From: Acidiferrobacteraceae bacterium | Lineage (GTDB): Bacteria > Pseudomonadota > Gammaproteobacteria > Arenicellales > UBA868 | Length of the DNA stretch: 64,000 bases | Reading direction: 5' to 3' | Assembly (NCBI GenBank): GCA_002724185.1 | Contig: PBOB01000002.1 | Span: 60,153-124,152, forward strand | Shown: piece by piece, positions 1 to 9,867 of the stretch | Layout of the letters: every line of letters begins with the position of its first letter | Position numbering within the stretch: position 1 is the stretch's first letter | The notes under the pieces: generated by a model | Seen by the model: the letters and a program-made list of their open reading frames with translations, nothing else | Database searches by the model: none | Told to the model about the DNA's origin: nothing | Position numbers and translations under genes: made by a program

Positions 1-2226
1 GCTAACCGTGGGGTGAAATCAGAAATCGTATTTGATCTTGGCGATCAAATGGGAGATAGTTCTTGCGTCGGATGTGGCGAGTGCGTGCAGGCATGCCCAA
101 CTGGGGCATTGATGCCGTCGGGGAAAGCCGGACTTGAAGAGATTGATAGAGTTGTAGACTCTGTCTGTCCGTATTGTGGCGTGGGATGTTTGCTCAGTTA
201 TCATGTTAAGGGTAATGAGATAAAATATGTGACTGGTCGTGACGGCCCTTCTAATAAGGGTCGTTTATGTATTAAGGGCCGATATGGCTTTGACTATGTT
301 CGTCATGCTGAGCGGATTGACCGTCCCCTTATACGAAAAGATGGTATTCCTAAGGGTCTAAATGAATACTTCGATCCATCTGATTGGTCAAAAATGTTCC
401 GAGAGGCGGATTGGGACGAGGCAATTGAGTTTGCAGTAAATGGTTTGCGGCAGATTAGAGATGAGCATGGCGGTAATGCGTTGGCTGGATTTGGTTCTGC
501 AAAAGGTAGTAATGAAGAGGCATATCTTTTCCAAAAGTTAGTGCGGACGGGGTTTGGTACTAATAATGTTGACCATTGCACTCGCTTATGTCACGCATCC
601 TCAGTCGCGGCTCTATTGGAAGGTATTGGCTCAGGAGCTGTCTCAAATCAGGTGTCGGATGTCGAAAACGCTGAAGTGATTATTGTTATTGGTGCCAATC
701 CAGAAAGCAATCATCCAGTTGCAGCAACTTTCATGAAGAATGCTGCCCGATCAAATGCCAAGCTTATTGTCATTGATCCCCGTCGTACTGACCTGGCTAG
801 GCATGCACATTGTTTTATACAGTTTAGGCCAGACACCGATGTTGCTCTGCTCAATGCCATCATCTATACGATAATAGAGGAAGGAATGGTCGACGAAGAG
901 TATGTGTCGCAATATACGGAAGGCTTTGAGAGCATAAAAGAGAATATGGATGGCTATAGTCCAGAGGCGATGTCTCCTTTGTGTGGCGTTGATTCTGAAA
1001 CAATTAGATACGTTGCGCGCTTATATGCAAAATCTAGACATTCAATGATTTTCTGGGGAATGGGTATTTCACAGCATGTCCATGGTACAGATAACGCTCG
1101 TGCTTTAATTACACTTGCACTGATGACTGGAAATCTTGGGCGACCGGGGACTGGTTTGCATCCACTTAGAGGGCAGAATAATGTGCAGGGAGCATCGGAT
1201 GTAGGTTTAATACCGATGGTCTTTCCCGACTATCAGAGAGTCGATGATGATAGCGCCAGACAATGGTTTGAGGCTTATTGGAATACAATCCTGGATGATA
1301 ATCCAGGATTAACAGTTGTTGAGATTATGAACGCCGCGTTGGTTGGGAAAGTTAGCGGAATGTATATCATGGGTGAAAATCCAGCTATGTCTGATCCTGA
1401 CCTTAATCATTCTAGAAAGTGCTTATCATCGTTGAAACATCTAGTAGTACAGGACTTATTTCTAACCGAAACCGCAGCATATGCAGATGTTTTCTTGCCT
1501 GCATCTGCGTTCCCGGAGAAGACTGGAACGTTTTCAAACACTGATCGCAGAGTGCAAATGGGTCGGAAGGCAATAGATTGTCCCGAAGGGGTGCGACAAG
1601 ATCTATGGATTATCCAAGATGTTGCTAATGGGTTGGGGTTAAATTGGTCCTACAAACATGTTAGTGATGTGTTTGAAGAGATGCGCGGTGCTATGCCAAG
1701 TATTTCTGGTATGAGCTGGAGCCGTATTGATGAACAACATAGCATCACGTATCCGTGTTTAGATGATGATGATAATGGGCAGAGTGTTGTATTCAAGGAT
1801 GGCTTTCCTACGGCAAGTGGTCGCGGCCGATTTGTACCAGCCAAACTAATTTGGGCTGATGAGCGACCAGATAAGCAGTACCCTAACGTGTTAATGACTG
1901 GGAGACAGTTGGAGCATTGGCATACCGGGGCAATGACTCGTAGGGCATCTGTCTTAAATGCTATCGAGTCCAGGCCCGTTGTTTCACTGAATCCAGAGGA
2001 TCTGACTTCCTTAGGGATTCATGAAGGTGACTTAGTACGTGTTGAATCGCGCCGTGGGGAACTAATAGCGCACGCGCGGGTCGATCCAGGTCTAAGAAGC
2101 AAAGAAATCTTTATGCCTTTTTGTTACGTGGAGGCTGCAGCTAATCTTTTGACAAATTCAGCTCTAGATCCAGTTGGAAAGATTCCGGAGTTTAAGTACT
2201 GCGCAGTACGACTTGCTGCGGTGTAA
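1..2226 (+). CDS. fdhA: Formate dehydrogenase, molybdenum catalytic (alpha) subunit, 5' end cut by window
   Basis: Oxidises formate to CO2 in the cytoplasm with a bis-MGD molybdenum cofactor. The frame is open through base 1 and the family normally has a 2Fe-2S domain and more residues in front, so the GTG at 13 is internal and about 180 residues lie outside the window. Visible are a ferredoxin-type cluster motif (CVGCGECVQACP), the molybdopterin-domain cluster motif (CPYCGVGC) and the active-site region VDHCTRLCHAS. The metal ligand there is Cys (TGT at 589-591), so this is not a selenoprotein. The C-terminal molybdopterin dinucleotide-binding domain is complete. folD follows after 13 bp, suggesting a one-carbon oxidation operon. 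The family is certain; the exact partner subunits are unknown. Confidence 0.93.
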   Translation, partial: ANRGVKSEIVFDLGDQMGDSSCVGCGECVQACPTGALMPSGKAGLEEIDRVVDSVCPYCGVGCLLSYHVKGNEIKYVTGRDGPSNKGRLCIKGRYGFDYVRHAERIDRPLIRKDGIPKGLNEYFDPSDWSKMFREADWDEAIEFAVNGLRQIRDEHGGNALAGFGSAKGSNEEAYLFQKLVRTGFGTNNVDHCTRLCHASSVAALLEGIGSGAVSNQVSDVENAEVIIVIGANPESNHPVAATFMKNAARSNAKLIVIDPRRTDLARHAHCFIQFRPDTDVALLNAIIYTIIEEGMVDEEYVSQYTEGFESIKENMDGYSPEAMSPLCGVDSETIRYVARLYAKSRHSMIFWGMGISQHVHGTDNARALITLALMTGNLGRPGTGLHPLRGQNNVQGASDVGLIPMVFPDYQRVDDDSARQWFEAYWNTILDDNPGLTVVEIMNAALVGKVSGMYIMGENPAMSDPDLNHSRKCLSSLKHLVVQDLFLTETAAYADVFLPASAFPEKTGTFSNTDRRVQMGRKAIDCPEGVRQDLWIIQDVANGLGLNWSYKHVSDVFEEMRGAMPSISGMSWSRIDEQHSITYPCLDDDDNGQSVVFKDGFPTASGRGRFVPAKLIWADERPDKQYPNVLMTGRQLEHWHTGAMTRRASVLNAIESRPVVSLNPEDLTSLGIHEGDLVRVESRRGELIAHARVDPGLRSKEIFMPFCYVEAAANLLTNSALDPVGKIPEFKYCAVRLAAV

Positions 2227-2239
2227 GTAGGAGAATTAT

Positions 2240-3118
2240 ATGGCGGAATTAATAGATGGACGGTCATGTGCCGAAGAGCTCAGAACGAGCGTATCGGACC
2301 ATGTCAGTGACCTCAAAATCAATCATGCAATAACGCCCGGATTAGCAGTTGTCCTTGTTGGCGAGGATCCCGCAAGCCAGGTATATGTTCGAAACAAGAA
2401 AAAGCAGACCATTGAAACAGGAATGAAGTCCTATGACTACCACCTTGATGAAAATGTAGGTGAGCGCCAACTTCTAGATCTGATTGATGAGTTAAATTCG
2501 GACCCTCATGTTCATGGAATACTTGTGCAGCTACCACTGCCAGACTCTATTGACTCGCACGCTGTTATTAACGCCATCGATCCTATGAAAGATGTTGATG
2601 GCTTCCATCTTAGAAATGTTGGCTTACTGTCTACCGGAAATGCCAATCTGGTGCCGTGCACGCCACTTGGGTGTATGATGCTATTGAAAAGAACTTGTGA
2701 GAAATTGTCTGGCATGAATTCAGTTGTTGTTGGCCGGTCAAATATTGTAGGCAAGCCAATGGCAGCCTTGTTGTTGGCGGAAAATTGCACTGTAACTATT
2801 GGTCACTCACGGACAAAGAATCTCCCAGATGTTTGCCGAGAAGCCGATATTTTAGTTGCCGCTGTTGGTAGGGCTGAGATGATTACTGGTGAGTGGGTTA
2901 AGCCAGGTGCAGTAGTAATTGATGTTGGAATTAATCGGATAGATGGCAAGCATGGAAAGACTAGACTGGTTGGCGATGTTGAATTCGAGAGTGTAAGTAT
3001 GGTTGCCAGTGCAATAACTCCAGTTCCAGGCGGTGTTGGTCCAATGACTATAGCATGTTTGCTGCGTAATACTGTTCAAGCTGCTTGCGCAATAAATAAT
3101 CTACCATTTAATTTGTAG
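2240..3118 (+). CDS. folD: Bifunctional methylene-THF dehydrogenase / methenyl-THF cyclohydrolase
   Basis: Interconverts 5,10-methylene-THF and 10-formyl-THF, the cytosolic one-carbon trunk. The 292-residue length is typical. The catalytic region YVRNKKKQ carries the conserved Tyr and Lys, GILVQLPLP is the folate-site signature, [11 protein letters not shown] is the NADP-binding loop and [11 protein letters not shown] is the C-terminal signature. A Shine-Dalgarno AGGAG lies just upstream of the ATG. It lies 13 bp behind formate dehydrogenase, so the pair could run methylene-THF to formyl-THF and dispose of formate as CO2. The reverse, biosynthetic direction is equally possible. Confidence 0.96.
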   Translation: MAELIDGRSCAEELRTSVSDHVSDLKINHAITPGLAVVLVGEDPASQVYVRNKKKQTIETGMKSYDYHLDENVGERQLLDLIDELNSDPHVHGILVQLPLPDSIDSHAVINAIDPMKDVDGFHLRNVGLLSTGNANLVPCTPLGCMMLLKRTCEKLSGMNSVVVGRSNIVGKPMAALLLAENCTVTIGHSRTKNLPDVCREADILVAAVGRAEMITGEWVKPGAVVIDVGINRIDGKHGKTRLVGDVEFESVSMVASAITPVPGGVGPMTIACLLRNTVQAACAINNLPFNL

Positions 3119-3175
3119 AAGAATTTAGGTTACCCAAGATGTTTGCGGTTATAGTAAATAGTCAAGTTAAAAAAA

Positions 3176-6100
3176 CTATCGAAAACTTCTAGCTTGAATT
3201 ATTTTCTCGTTCAGCATCTTGGTGTAGTCAAAGAGGTCACAAACTACTATTTGTACTGTTTGATTATGGCGTTGAATTATGCCTAGCGCCCCTAGCAGTT
3301 CTGCATTAATTATCGTTTCACGATTATTTTGAGCAACTTCTTTCCATATAATTAGATTAGCGCTTCCTGTTTCATCCTCAATTGTGATAAAGGTAACATT
3401 CTTAGCGCTAGATGGCCGCTGTCGGATGATTGTTAATCCCGCTACTCTAACTCGTGAGCCAGCAGTGTATTTGTAGAGATCAGCGCTAGTAACTATATTA
3501 AGTTCTCTTAGTTGTGTCCTTAATAAGGCCAGTGGGTGTGGGCCAAGCGTGAACCCCATATTTGCATAGTCGGTATATGTTTCCTCAGAGCTAGTGGGTC
3601 GGTGTAAAAGTGGAATTCCTTCGAAATGCTCTGGGAAAGGAAGGCTTAGTTTCGAGTATTTAGGCTTGGAGGCGTTCCAGATAGCCTGCCTACGATTACT
3701 TTTAATGATCATTTTTAACGCATCTGACGCCGCAAGAGCCTGTAGATCATTTTGACTTAGGTGTGCTCTTGCCGCTATATCATCTATGCTGGAGAACGAT
3801 TTTTGAGAACGCACTTTTATCAGTTTTTCCATCTTGTTTTTATTCAGGCCTTTAATTAGTCGCAGGCCCAATCGAATCATATCTCCATGATTGCTTCTCT
3901 CAAGCGTACAGTCCCAACTACTAATAGTAACGTCTATTGGGTTTATAGTGATTCCATGTCGCTGTGCGTCCTGGATGAGTTGTGATATGGAATAGAAGCC
4001 CATTGGTTGACTATTAAGAACTGCGCAGGTAAAAATTGCAGTTTTATGACGCTTTAGCCATGCAGATACATAGACTATTGAGGCAAAGCTGGCAGCGTGA
4101 GATTCAGGAAATCCGTACTCTCCAAATGCAAGAATTTGATTGTAAGTTTGATATGCAAAACTTCTACCATAACCGCGTTTTTCTATTCCATTGATTAGCT
4201 TTTTTTTATATTTTTTTAACTCATTAATTCCTTTCCATGTAGATATAGAGCGACGAAGATCATCTGCTTCACCTGGTGTAAATCCGGCAGTTGCTACTGC
4301 AAGCCGAATTACTTGTTCTTGGAAAATAGGCACCCCAAGAGTACGCCCAAGTATTTGCTGTATGTCATTATTAGGATAGGTAATTAGTGCTTTGCTCTCT
4401 CTTCTTTTCAGATACGGATGCACCATTTTCCCCTGAATTGGACCAGGACGTACGATAGCAATTTCTATCACTAAGTCATAAAAGCACTGCGGGCGTAGTC
4501 GTGGAAGCATTGCCATCTGAGCTCGAGATTCTATTTGAAAAACACCAATCGTATCTGCCGCACTAATCATTTTATACACCGAGCCATCGTTTTGTGGCAC
4601 AGTAGACATCGTAAGTGATTGGCCATGATGCTTCGCTATCATTTTGAAGCTTTTATGAATAGCAGTTAACATACCTAATCCCAGGCAATCAATTTTAAGC
4701 AGTCCCAGCGCTTCAAGATCATATTTGTCCCATTGAATAACTGTACGATTTATCATAGAGGCATTCTCAATTGGAACTAGCTCACATAGAGGTTTATGAG
4801 AAAGAACAAATCCACCAGAGTGTTGCGACAGATGTCGTGGGAAATCTATTAGATCAACTATGATGTTTAATGCATCACTTGCTATGGGTTCGTCTGTATC
4901 TACTCTATCCTCTTGTAGTTGTTCGATTGATACATCTTTTCCATCTAACCAAGATATATTCTTTGTTAGTTGATCTACTGTTTTTTGCTCCAATCCTAGC
5001 GCCTTACTAACATCTCTTATAGCGCTTTTAGGGCGGTATCTCACAACAGCAGATGTTAGTGCTGCATGATCCTTGCCATATTTTGCATATATGTATTGCA
5101 CAACTTCTTCACGTCTTTCATGCTCAAAATCTATATCAATATCAGGTGGTTTATTTCTTTCACGCGAAAGAAAGCGCTCAAATAGCAGATTGATATGCGT
5201 AGGATCTACCTCGGTGATACCTAAGCAGTAACAGACAACGGAGTTAGCTGCAGATCCACGACCTTGACAGAGAATATTTTGCGATTTAGCAAATTGAACA
5301 ATATCATATACGGTGAGAAAATAAGACTCATAGCTAAGATCTTTAATTAATTCGAGCTCGATATCTATTTGTGCTTGGATAGGCAAGGATGCACCATTGG
5401 GCCAGCGGTTATTCATTCCTTGAATAGTTAGTCGCCGCAGGTAAATGTCTTTATTCAAACTTTCTGGAGTAAATTCATCTGGATAAGAATAATCTAGTGC
5501 ATCTAAAGTGAAACTGCATTGATCTGCAATATTTATTGTTTCGCTTAGCATTTCTATCGGATACAAATTTCGTAGTAAGTTGAGATTTCTTAAATGCCGC
5601 TCACTATTGCTATTTAATTGATGATGAGATTCATATATTGTCTTTTTAAGCCTAATAGCGGTCATTACATCTTGGACTTTTTGTCGATCGCGTATATGCA
5701 TGCAAACGTTGCCAGTAGCGACTAAAGGTGCGTTGTCTATTTTGCTAATGCGTTTTAAGTAGGTTAAGTGATCAAGATCAAATCCATTAATAGATTGTTG
5801 TGTGGCAATCCATACTAGACCAGGGAATAAACTATTTAGCCATAAGAAGTTATGACGTAGATTGTTATATCGATCTTTTAAATCATTTTTATTCCCAAAA
5901 TGTGCATTGCAACATATGATGAATAGGCAATTAGTCAGTGTCGAATTTTCTATGTTGTCTTTAGTAATTAAATATTTTCCCTTTGGGGCAGCACTACGAG
6001 TAAGCGTGATTAAGCGTGTTAGATTAGAGTAGCCCAAATTATTCTTTGCAAGAATTAGAATCTTCAGACCGCCAGAAAATAGAAACTCACTTCCGATTAT

Positions 6101-6286
6101 TAAGTGCAGATTGCAATTCTTTGCGGCGATATGTGCTTTTACGATACCCGCGACACTACATTCATCGGTGATGGCTAACGCCCTGTATCCAAGTTTATGT
6201 GCTTGCTGTACTAATTCCTCCGGATGTGATGCCCCCCTAAGAAATGTGAAATTAGATATGCAGTGCAGTTCAGCGTAGTCAATCAA
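3176..6286 (-). CDS. dnaE2: Error-prone DNA polymerase DnaE2, SOS-regulated
   Basis: A C-family DNA polymerase for mutagenic translesion synthesis. It has an N-terminal PHP domain beginning YAELHCISNF, the GRGSAANSV motif near residue 342, the catalytic triad DIDIDF at about 382-386, the DnaE2-type block GFPESHAASFAS and a C-terminal OB fold. The reading frame extends to an ATG at 6337, but that ATG lies between a -35 and a -10 element and the LexA box falls inside the extension. I therefore chose the TTG at 6286, which gives the usual DnaE2 N-terminus and 1036 residues. No strong Shine-Dalgarno precedes it. The usual partners imuA and imuB are not adjacent. It converges with folD. Confidence 0.93.
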   Translation of the reverse strand: MIDYAELHCISNFTFLRGASHPEELVQQAHKLGYRALAITDECSVAGIVKAHIAAKNCNLHLIIGSEFLFSGGLKILILAKNNLGYSNLTRLITLTRSAAPKGKYLITKDNIENSTLTNCLFIICCNAHFGNKNDLKDRYNNLRHNFLWLNSLFPGLVWIATQQSINGFDLDHLTYLKRISKIDNAPLVATGNVCMHIRDRQKVQDVMTAIRLKKTIYESHHQLNSNSERHLRNLNLLRNLYPIEMLSETINIADQCSFTLDALDYSYPDEFTPESLNKDIYLRRLTIQGMNNRWPNGASLPIQAQIDIELELIKDLSYESYFLTVYDIVQFAKSQNILCQGRGSAANSVVCYCLGITEVDPTHINLLFERFLSRERNKPPDIDIDFEHERREEVVQYIYAKYGKDHAALTSAVVRYRPKSAIRDVSKALGLEQKTVDQLTKNISWLDGKDVSIEQLQEDRVDTDEPIASDALNIIVDLIDFPRHLSQHSGGFVLSHKPLCELVPIENASMINRTVIQWDKYDLEALGLLKIDCLGLGMLTAIHKSFKMIAKHHGQSLTMSTVPQNDGSVYKMISAADTIGVFQIESRAQMAMLPRLRPQCFYDLVIEIAIVRPGPIQGKMVHPYLKRRESKALITYPNNDIQQILGRTLGVPIFQEQVIRLAVATAGFTPGEADDLRRSISTWKGINELKKYKKKLINGIEKRGYGRSFAYQTYNQILAFGEYGFPESHAASFASIVYVSAWLKRHKTAIFTCAVLNSQPMGFYSISQLIQDAQRHGITINPIDVTISSWDCTLERSNHGDMIRLGLRLIKGLNKNKMEKLIKVRSQKSFSSIDDIAARAHLSQNDLQALAASDALKMIIKSNRRQAIWNASKPKYSKLSLPFPEHFEGIPLLHRPTSSEETYTDYANMGFTLGPHPLALLRTQLRELNIVTSADLYKYTAGSRVRVAGLTIIRQRPSSAKNVTFITIEDETGSANLIIWKEVAQNNRETIINAELLGALGIIQRHNQTVQIVVCDLFDYTKMLNEKIIQARSFR

Positions 6287-6304
6287 TTTAAAAATTATCG
6301 TAAA

Positions 6305-6324
6305 TACTGTAAATATATACAGTA
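6305..6324 (-). promoter_or_regulatory. LexA (SOS) box of dnaE2
   Basis: A 20-bp palindrome, TACTGTAAATATATACAGTA on the plus strand, has the form CTGT-N8-ACAG and differs from the E. coli consensus at one position. It abuts the -10 hexamer and would cover the transcription start, which is classic repressor placement. From this I infer LexA control of dnaE2. Confidence 0.92.
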
Positions 6325-6351
6325 TATTACCGAACATTATCTTGATGTCAA
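6324..6351 (-). promoter_or_regulatory. Sigma-70 promoter of dnaE2
   Basis: On the minus strand there is a perfect -35 TTGACA (complement of 6346-6351), a 16-bp spacer and a -10 TAATAT (complement of 6324-6329). Transcription should start near 6317, inside the LexA box. That leaves the ATG at 6337 untranscribed and about 30 nt of leader before the TTG at 6286. Confidence 0.8.
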
Positions 6352-6601
6352 TTATTCTTTGAAATTTCTACATAACGAAAAAGTAATAATTAGCAGTTGA
6401 TAATGACGAACAGGTGCGTAGGTCTTTGTTTCACCCAATGTTTGCAATAAGAGCAGGGTATTTAGGAATATCCCATCTTGGTATTAAGTAAATGACTTTT
6501 ATGTAAATTAAATTAAAGCATTCAAGTGCCTTTGTATGTCAAAATCAGTCAATACCCTGGTAGAAAATAAATAAATACCGCCTGTATGTGAGGAAAACTG
6601 T

Positions 6602-7768
6602 ATGTATGATGCCAATAAGAGCTACGATGACCCTCTCTTAGTGTATGAGTCACCAGAATTGGTTGTTAAGGATTTAGAGCCCGATTATCCTGTTTATTGT
6701 GTTCGTCCAGCAGCTATTCATAGAGTCGCTCGGAAGTTTTGCGATCATTTTCCAGGCGATGTTTTATACGCTGTTAAATGTAACCCAAGCAGGCATATGC
6801 TAAATGAGCTGTATAGGGCAGGGATCAGACATTTTGATACCGCTTCTTTATCTGAAATAGAATTAATATCAGAAATGTTTGACGATGGTTCTGCTTATTT
6901 TATGCATCCAATAAAAAGTAGAAGTGCGATAGAGCGTGCGTATTATGCGCATAAAGTTAACTACTTTGTCATTGATCATCCATCTGAGTTTGAGAAGATA
7001 TCAGAGTTGATTCCGCCATCTAGTGATGTAACGCTAGTGGTGAGAGTCGCGGTTGACAATTCCGGGGCTACTTACGAACTATCTAGTAAATTTGGTGCAG
7101 ATTTGGATCTAGCTACAACCTTAGTTCGTGAGGTGCTAGAAAAAGGCTTCAGATATGGAATAGCTTTCCATGTTGGTTCGCAGTGCCTGAGCGTCGAAGG
7201 CTATGAGACTGGTTTACGAATGACAGCTCAGATTCTTCAATCAGTTGGCCAATTGCCATCATGTATTGATATCGGAGGAGGATTCCCAGCCCAATATATT
7301 AATTCCTCCGGACCCGATCTAGAGATCTATATGGATGCAATTATTAGAGCTATCGAATCTTTGCAGTTACCAGCTAGCTGCCGTTTGTTTTGTGAGCCAG
7401 GCAGAGCATTATCAGCAGGTGGCGAATCATTGATCGTCCAGATTCAGCTCAGAAAGGATAATGCTCTTTATTTAAATGATGGCATGTACGGCAATATGAT
7501 TGAAGAAAAGTATGGACTGCGATTACCAGTTAGGGTTATTCAGACCCGGAAATTTTCTAGTAGAGCGATTGCATTCACGGCGTATGGCCCGACATGTGAT
7601 GCGCTCGATATCTATCCAGCAACGCTAAGCTTGCCAAGTGACATCGAGGAGGGTGACTGGATTGAGTTTGGTCAAATTGGCGCCTACGGAGGCGCGTGCC
7701 GAACAAACTTTAATGGATTTTACTCAGATGTATCGGTGATGGTAGAAAAAGAATTTAACGCTATGTAG
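6602..7768 (+). CDS. Ornithine/lysine decarboxylase family PLP enzyme (alanine racemase fold)
   Basis: Probably decarboxylates ornithine (or lysine) to a diamine, the entry to polyamine synthesis. The 388 residues match the short eukaryotic/alphaproteobacterial-type ODC. YAVKCN near residue 58 carries the PLP lysine, FHVGSQC and IDIGGGFP follow, then CEPGRAL for the phosphate site, and YGPTCDALD supplies the active-site cysteine of the dimer partner. GAGG lies about 8 nt before the ATG. It is divergent from dnaE2 and 56 bp upstream of a quinone reductase. Substrate choice cannot be fixed from sequence; diaminopimelate decarboxylase is less likely because that family is longer. Confidence 0.88.
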   Translation: MYDANKSYDDPLLVYESPELVVKDLEPDYPVYCVRPAAIHRVARKFCDHFPGDVLYAVKCNPSRHMLNELYRAGIRHFDTASLSEIELISEMFDDGSAYFMHPIKSRSAIERAYYAHKVNYFVIDHPSEFEKISELIPPSSDVTLVVRVAVDNSGATYELSSKFGADLDLATTLVREVLEKGFRYGIAFHVGSQCLSVEGYETGLRMTAQILQSVGQLPSCIDIGGGFPAQYINSSGPDLEIYMDAIIRAIESLQLPASCRLFCEPGRALSAGGESLIVQIQLRKDNALYLNDGMYGNMIEEKYGLRLPVRVIQTRKFSSRAIAFTAYGPTCDALDIYPATLSLPSDIEEGDWIEFGQIGAYGGACRTNFNGFYSDVSVMVEKEFNAM

Positions 7769-7824
7769 AAAAATTATTAGGCAAAATTTATAACATAGGT
7801 ATCTAATCAATATGAGGGTTGCTA

Positions 7825-8802
7825 ATGAGTTTTGAAGTAAAAGTAGTAGAGGCTGGCGGGACAGATGCGCTACTCTGGAAGCAAGCGCGATTTGATGGCT
7901 TAGCACCGGACGAAGTTCGTTTGCGACACACTGCTATTGGCGTAAACTATATCGATGTCTATTTTCGAAGTGGCGTCTATCAGTCTCCCGTGATGCCGTT
8001 TACGCCTGGGTTGGAAGCTGCAGGCGTTGTAACTGCGGTGGGATCGGAGGTCGCTGATCTTGATGTTGGTGATAGAGTTGCATATGCGAGTCCACCACTT
8101 GGAGCATACTCAGAAGAGAGATCAATGCCAGCGGACCGACTAATTAGACTTCCGAATAGCATTGATGATCGTATTGCTGCTGCAGTTATGTTGAAAGGTA
8201 TGACAGTGCAATACCTGCTTCGTACAACATTTCGAGTGGGGTCAGACACGACTTTACTAATACATGCAGCTGCAGGTGGCGTGGGCACAATAGCTTGCCA
8301 GTGGGCAAAGTACCTTGGCGCCACAGTTATTGGAACAGTAGGCTCTGAATCGAAGGCAGAGACTGCTATTTCGCACGGATGTGATTATCCTATTTTATAT
8401 CGGGATGAAGACTTTGTTTCTCGAGTAGATGAAATTACAAGTGGTCGTGGTGTTGATGTTGTTTATGATTCTGTAGGGAAGCAGACATTTATGAAAAGTT
8501 TGGAGTGTCTTCGTCCGCTCGGTATGATGGTGCTATTTGGACAATCGTCCGGAGCAGTAGATCCAATCAGCCCAAGTGTATTGCAGGATAAAGGTTCTCT
8601 ATTTCTTACTCGCCCTACACTGATGACATATACTGCCCATCGGAAAGATCTAGAAGCATGCGCTGGCGAGCTACTAGAATTAATTGCCAAGGATGTTGTT
8701 AAGCCGGACATCAGGCAAGAATTTCCGTTACGAGAAGCAGCAGCAGCACATATCGCTCTGGAGTCGAGGAGCACTCAGGGAGCAACACTGCTCATTCCTT
8801 AG
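7825..8802 (+). CDS. qor: Zinc-independent MDR family NAD(P)H:quinone oxidoreductase
   Basis: A medium-chain dehydrogenase/reductase of the quinone-reductase branch, expected to be cytosolic and NADPH-dependent. An N-terminal GroES-like domain is followed by the Rossmann motif AAAGGVGTIACQWAK and the GVDVVYDSVG strand typical of Qor. No zinc-ligand cysteine cluster is seen. A TTG lies two codons upstream, but the ATG at 7825 has GAGGG placed 6 nt before it, so I use it. The protein is 325 residues. It sits between a decarboxylase and trpD, with no clear pathway link. Confidence 0.88.
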   Translation: MSFEVKVVEAGGTDALLWKQARFDGLAPDEVRLRHTAIGVNYIDVYFRSGVYQSPVMPFTPGLEAAGVVTAVGSEVADLDVGDRVAYASPPLGAYSEERSMPADRLIRLPNSIDDRIAAAVMLKGMTVQYLLRTTFRVGSDTTLLIHAAAGGVGTIACQWAKYLGATVIGTVGSESKAETAISHGCDYPILYRDEDFVSRVDEITSGRGVDVVYDSVGKQTFMKSLECLRPLGMMVLFGQSSGAVDPISPSVLQDKGSLFLTRPTLMTYTAHRKDLEACAGELLELIAKDVVKPDIRQEFPLREAAAAHIALESRSTQGATLLIP

Positions 8803-8830
8803 TAGTGCTACGTAATTCTTAAGAACAATT

Positions 8831-9862
8831 ATGAATCTAGTAGACGCAATAGATGCTTGTAGTCAGTTAAGAGATCTCACCACTGTTGAGATGGAGTCAG
8901 TTATGGGGTTGATAATGAAGGGTGAGGCGACTCCTGCACAGATAGGAGCATTTCTGGTCGTGCTCAAAATGAAAGGTGAAACAGTTGAGGAGCTGGTTGC
9001 CGCCGCTCGTGTAATGCGAGGCTTTGCGACTAGTGTAAAAGTGTCAAATGATAAAGTAATCGACTCTGTTGGTACAGGAGGGGATAGGGCAGGTATTTTC
9101 AATGTTTCAACGGCTGCAGCCCTAGTTGTTTCTGCGCATGGTGGCGTAGTAGCAAAGCACGGAAATCGAGCAGCGACCGGTAAATCAGGTAGCGCCGATG
9201 TACTTGAAGCCGCTGGTGTTAATATTGATCTTAAGGCTGAGCAGGCCGCCCACACTATAGAGCAAATCGGTATTGGGTTTTTGTTTGCTCCTGCCCATCA
9301 TAGTGCGACTCGACATGCAATGCTCCCCCGTCGAGAGATCGGTGTACGTACAATATTCAATTTGTTAGGTCCCCTAACGAACCCGGCTGATGCAAAATAT
9401 CAGCTTGTTGGCGTTTTTGATAAGAAATGGTTAGGCAAAATTTGTGAAGTATTCAGGCAGCTTGGCAGCATTCATACTTTAGTTGTTCATTCACGAGATG
9501 GTCTTGATGAGATTAGCATTGCAGCAGAGACAGACATCGTAGAGTTGCGAAACAATGTCATTACTAGCTACACAGTACGACCTCAGGATTTCGACATCGA
9601 GAAGGGCTCATTAGAGGAGTTGCAAGTAGATACTCCTCAAGAAAGTTTAGATATTATTTTGGAGGCTTTATCTGGAGTGCGCGGACCTGCTTATAACATG
9701 GTTGCAATCAATAGCGGTGCAGCACTTTATGCGGGAGATCGAACTAGATCACTGAGAGATGGGGTGGATGAAGCACGCAAGGTTCTAGATTCTGGTGCGG
9801 CGTTGGACAAGCTTTATGAGCTCGTTGCGCTTACGAACAAGTTGGGTGATTCGAGCTTTTGA
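8831..9862 (+). CDS. trpD: Anthranilate phosphoribosyltransferase
   Basis: Transfers phosphoribose from PRPP to anthranilate, the second step of tryptophan synthesis. The PRPP loop VGTGGDRAGIFNVST is followed by KHGNRAATGKSGSADVLEAAG, the anthranilate/PRPP region, and by FNLLGPLTNPA. The 343-residue length is typical. No trpE, trpG or trpC is nearby, so the gene is detached from a trp operon here. It overlaps nothing and converges with a lipoprotein gene 5 bp away. The motifs match TrpD better than thymidine phosphorylase. Confidence 0.93.
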   Translation: MNLVDAIDACSQLRDLTTVEMESVMGLIMKGEATPAQIGAFLVVLKMKGETVEELVAAARVMRGFATSVKVSNDKVIDSVGTGGDRAGIFNVSTAAALVVSAHGGVVAKHGNRAATGKSGSADVLEAAGVNIDLKAEQAAHTIEQIGIGFLFAPAHHSATRHAMLPRREIGVRTIFNLLGPLTNPADAKYQLVGVFDKKWLGKICEVFRQLGSIHTLVVHSRDGLDEISIAAETDIVELRNNVITSYTVRPQDFDIEKGSLEELQVDTPQESLDIILEALSGVRGPAYNMVAINSGAALYAGDRTRSLRDGVDEARKVLDSGAALDKLYELVALTNKLGDSSF

Positions 9863-9867
9863 AGCAG

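Noticed and set aside
589..591. Possible selenocysteine in formate dehydrogenase
   Set aside because: The active-site codon is TGT (Cys), not TGA, and the frame has no internal TGA.
8863..9255. Long antisense frames inside trpD, qor, mttB, CoaBC and other genes
   Set aside because: Their composition mirrors the sense gene, and no start signals or family motifs were found.
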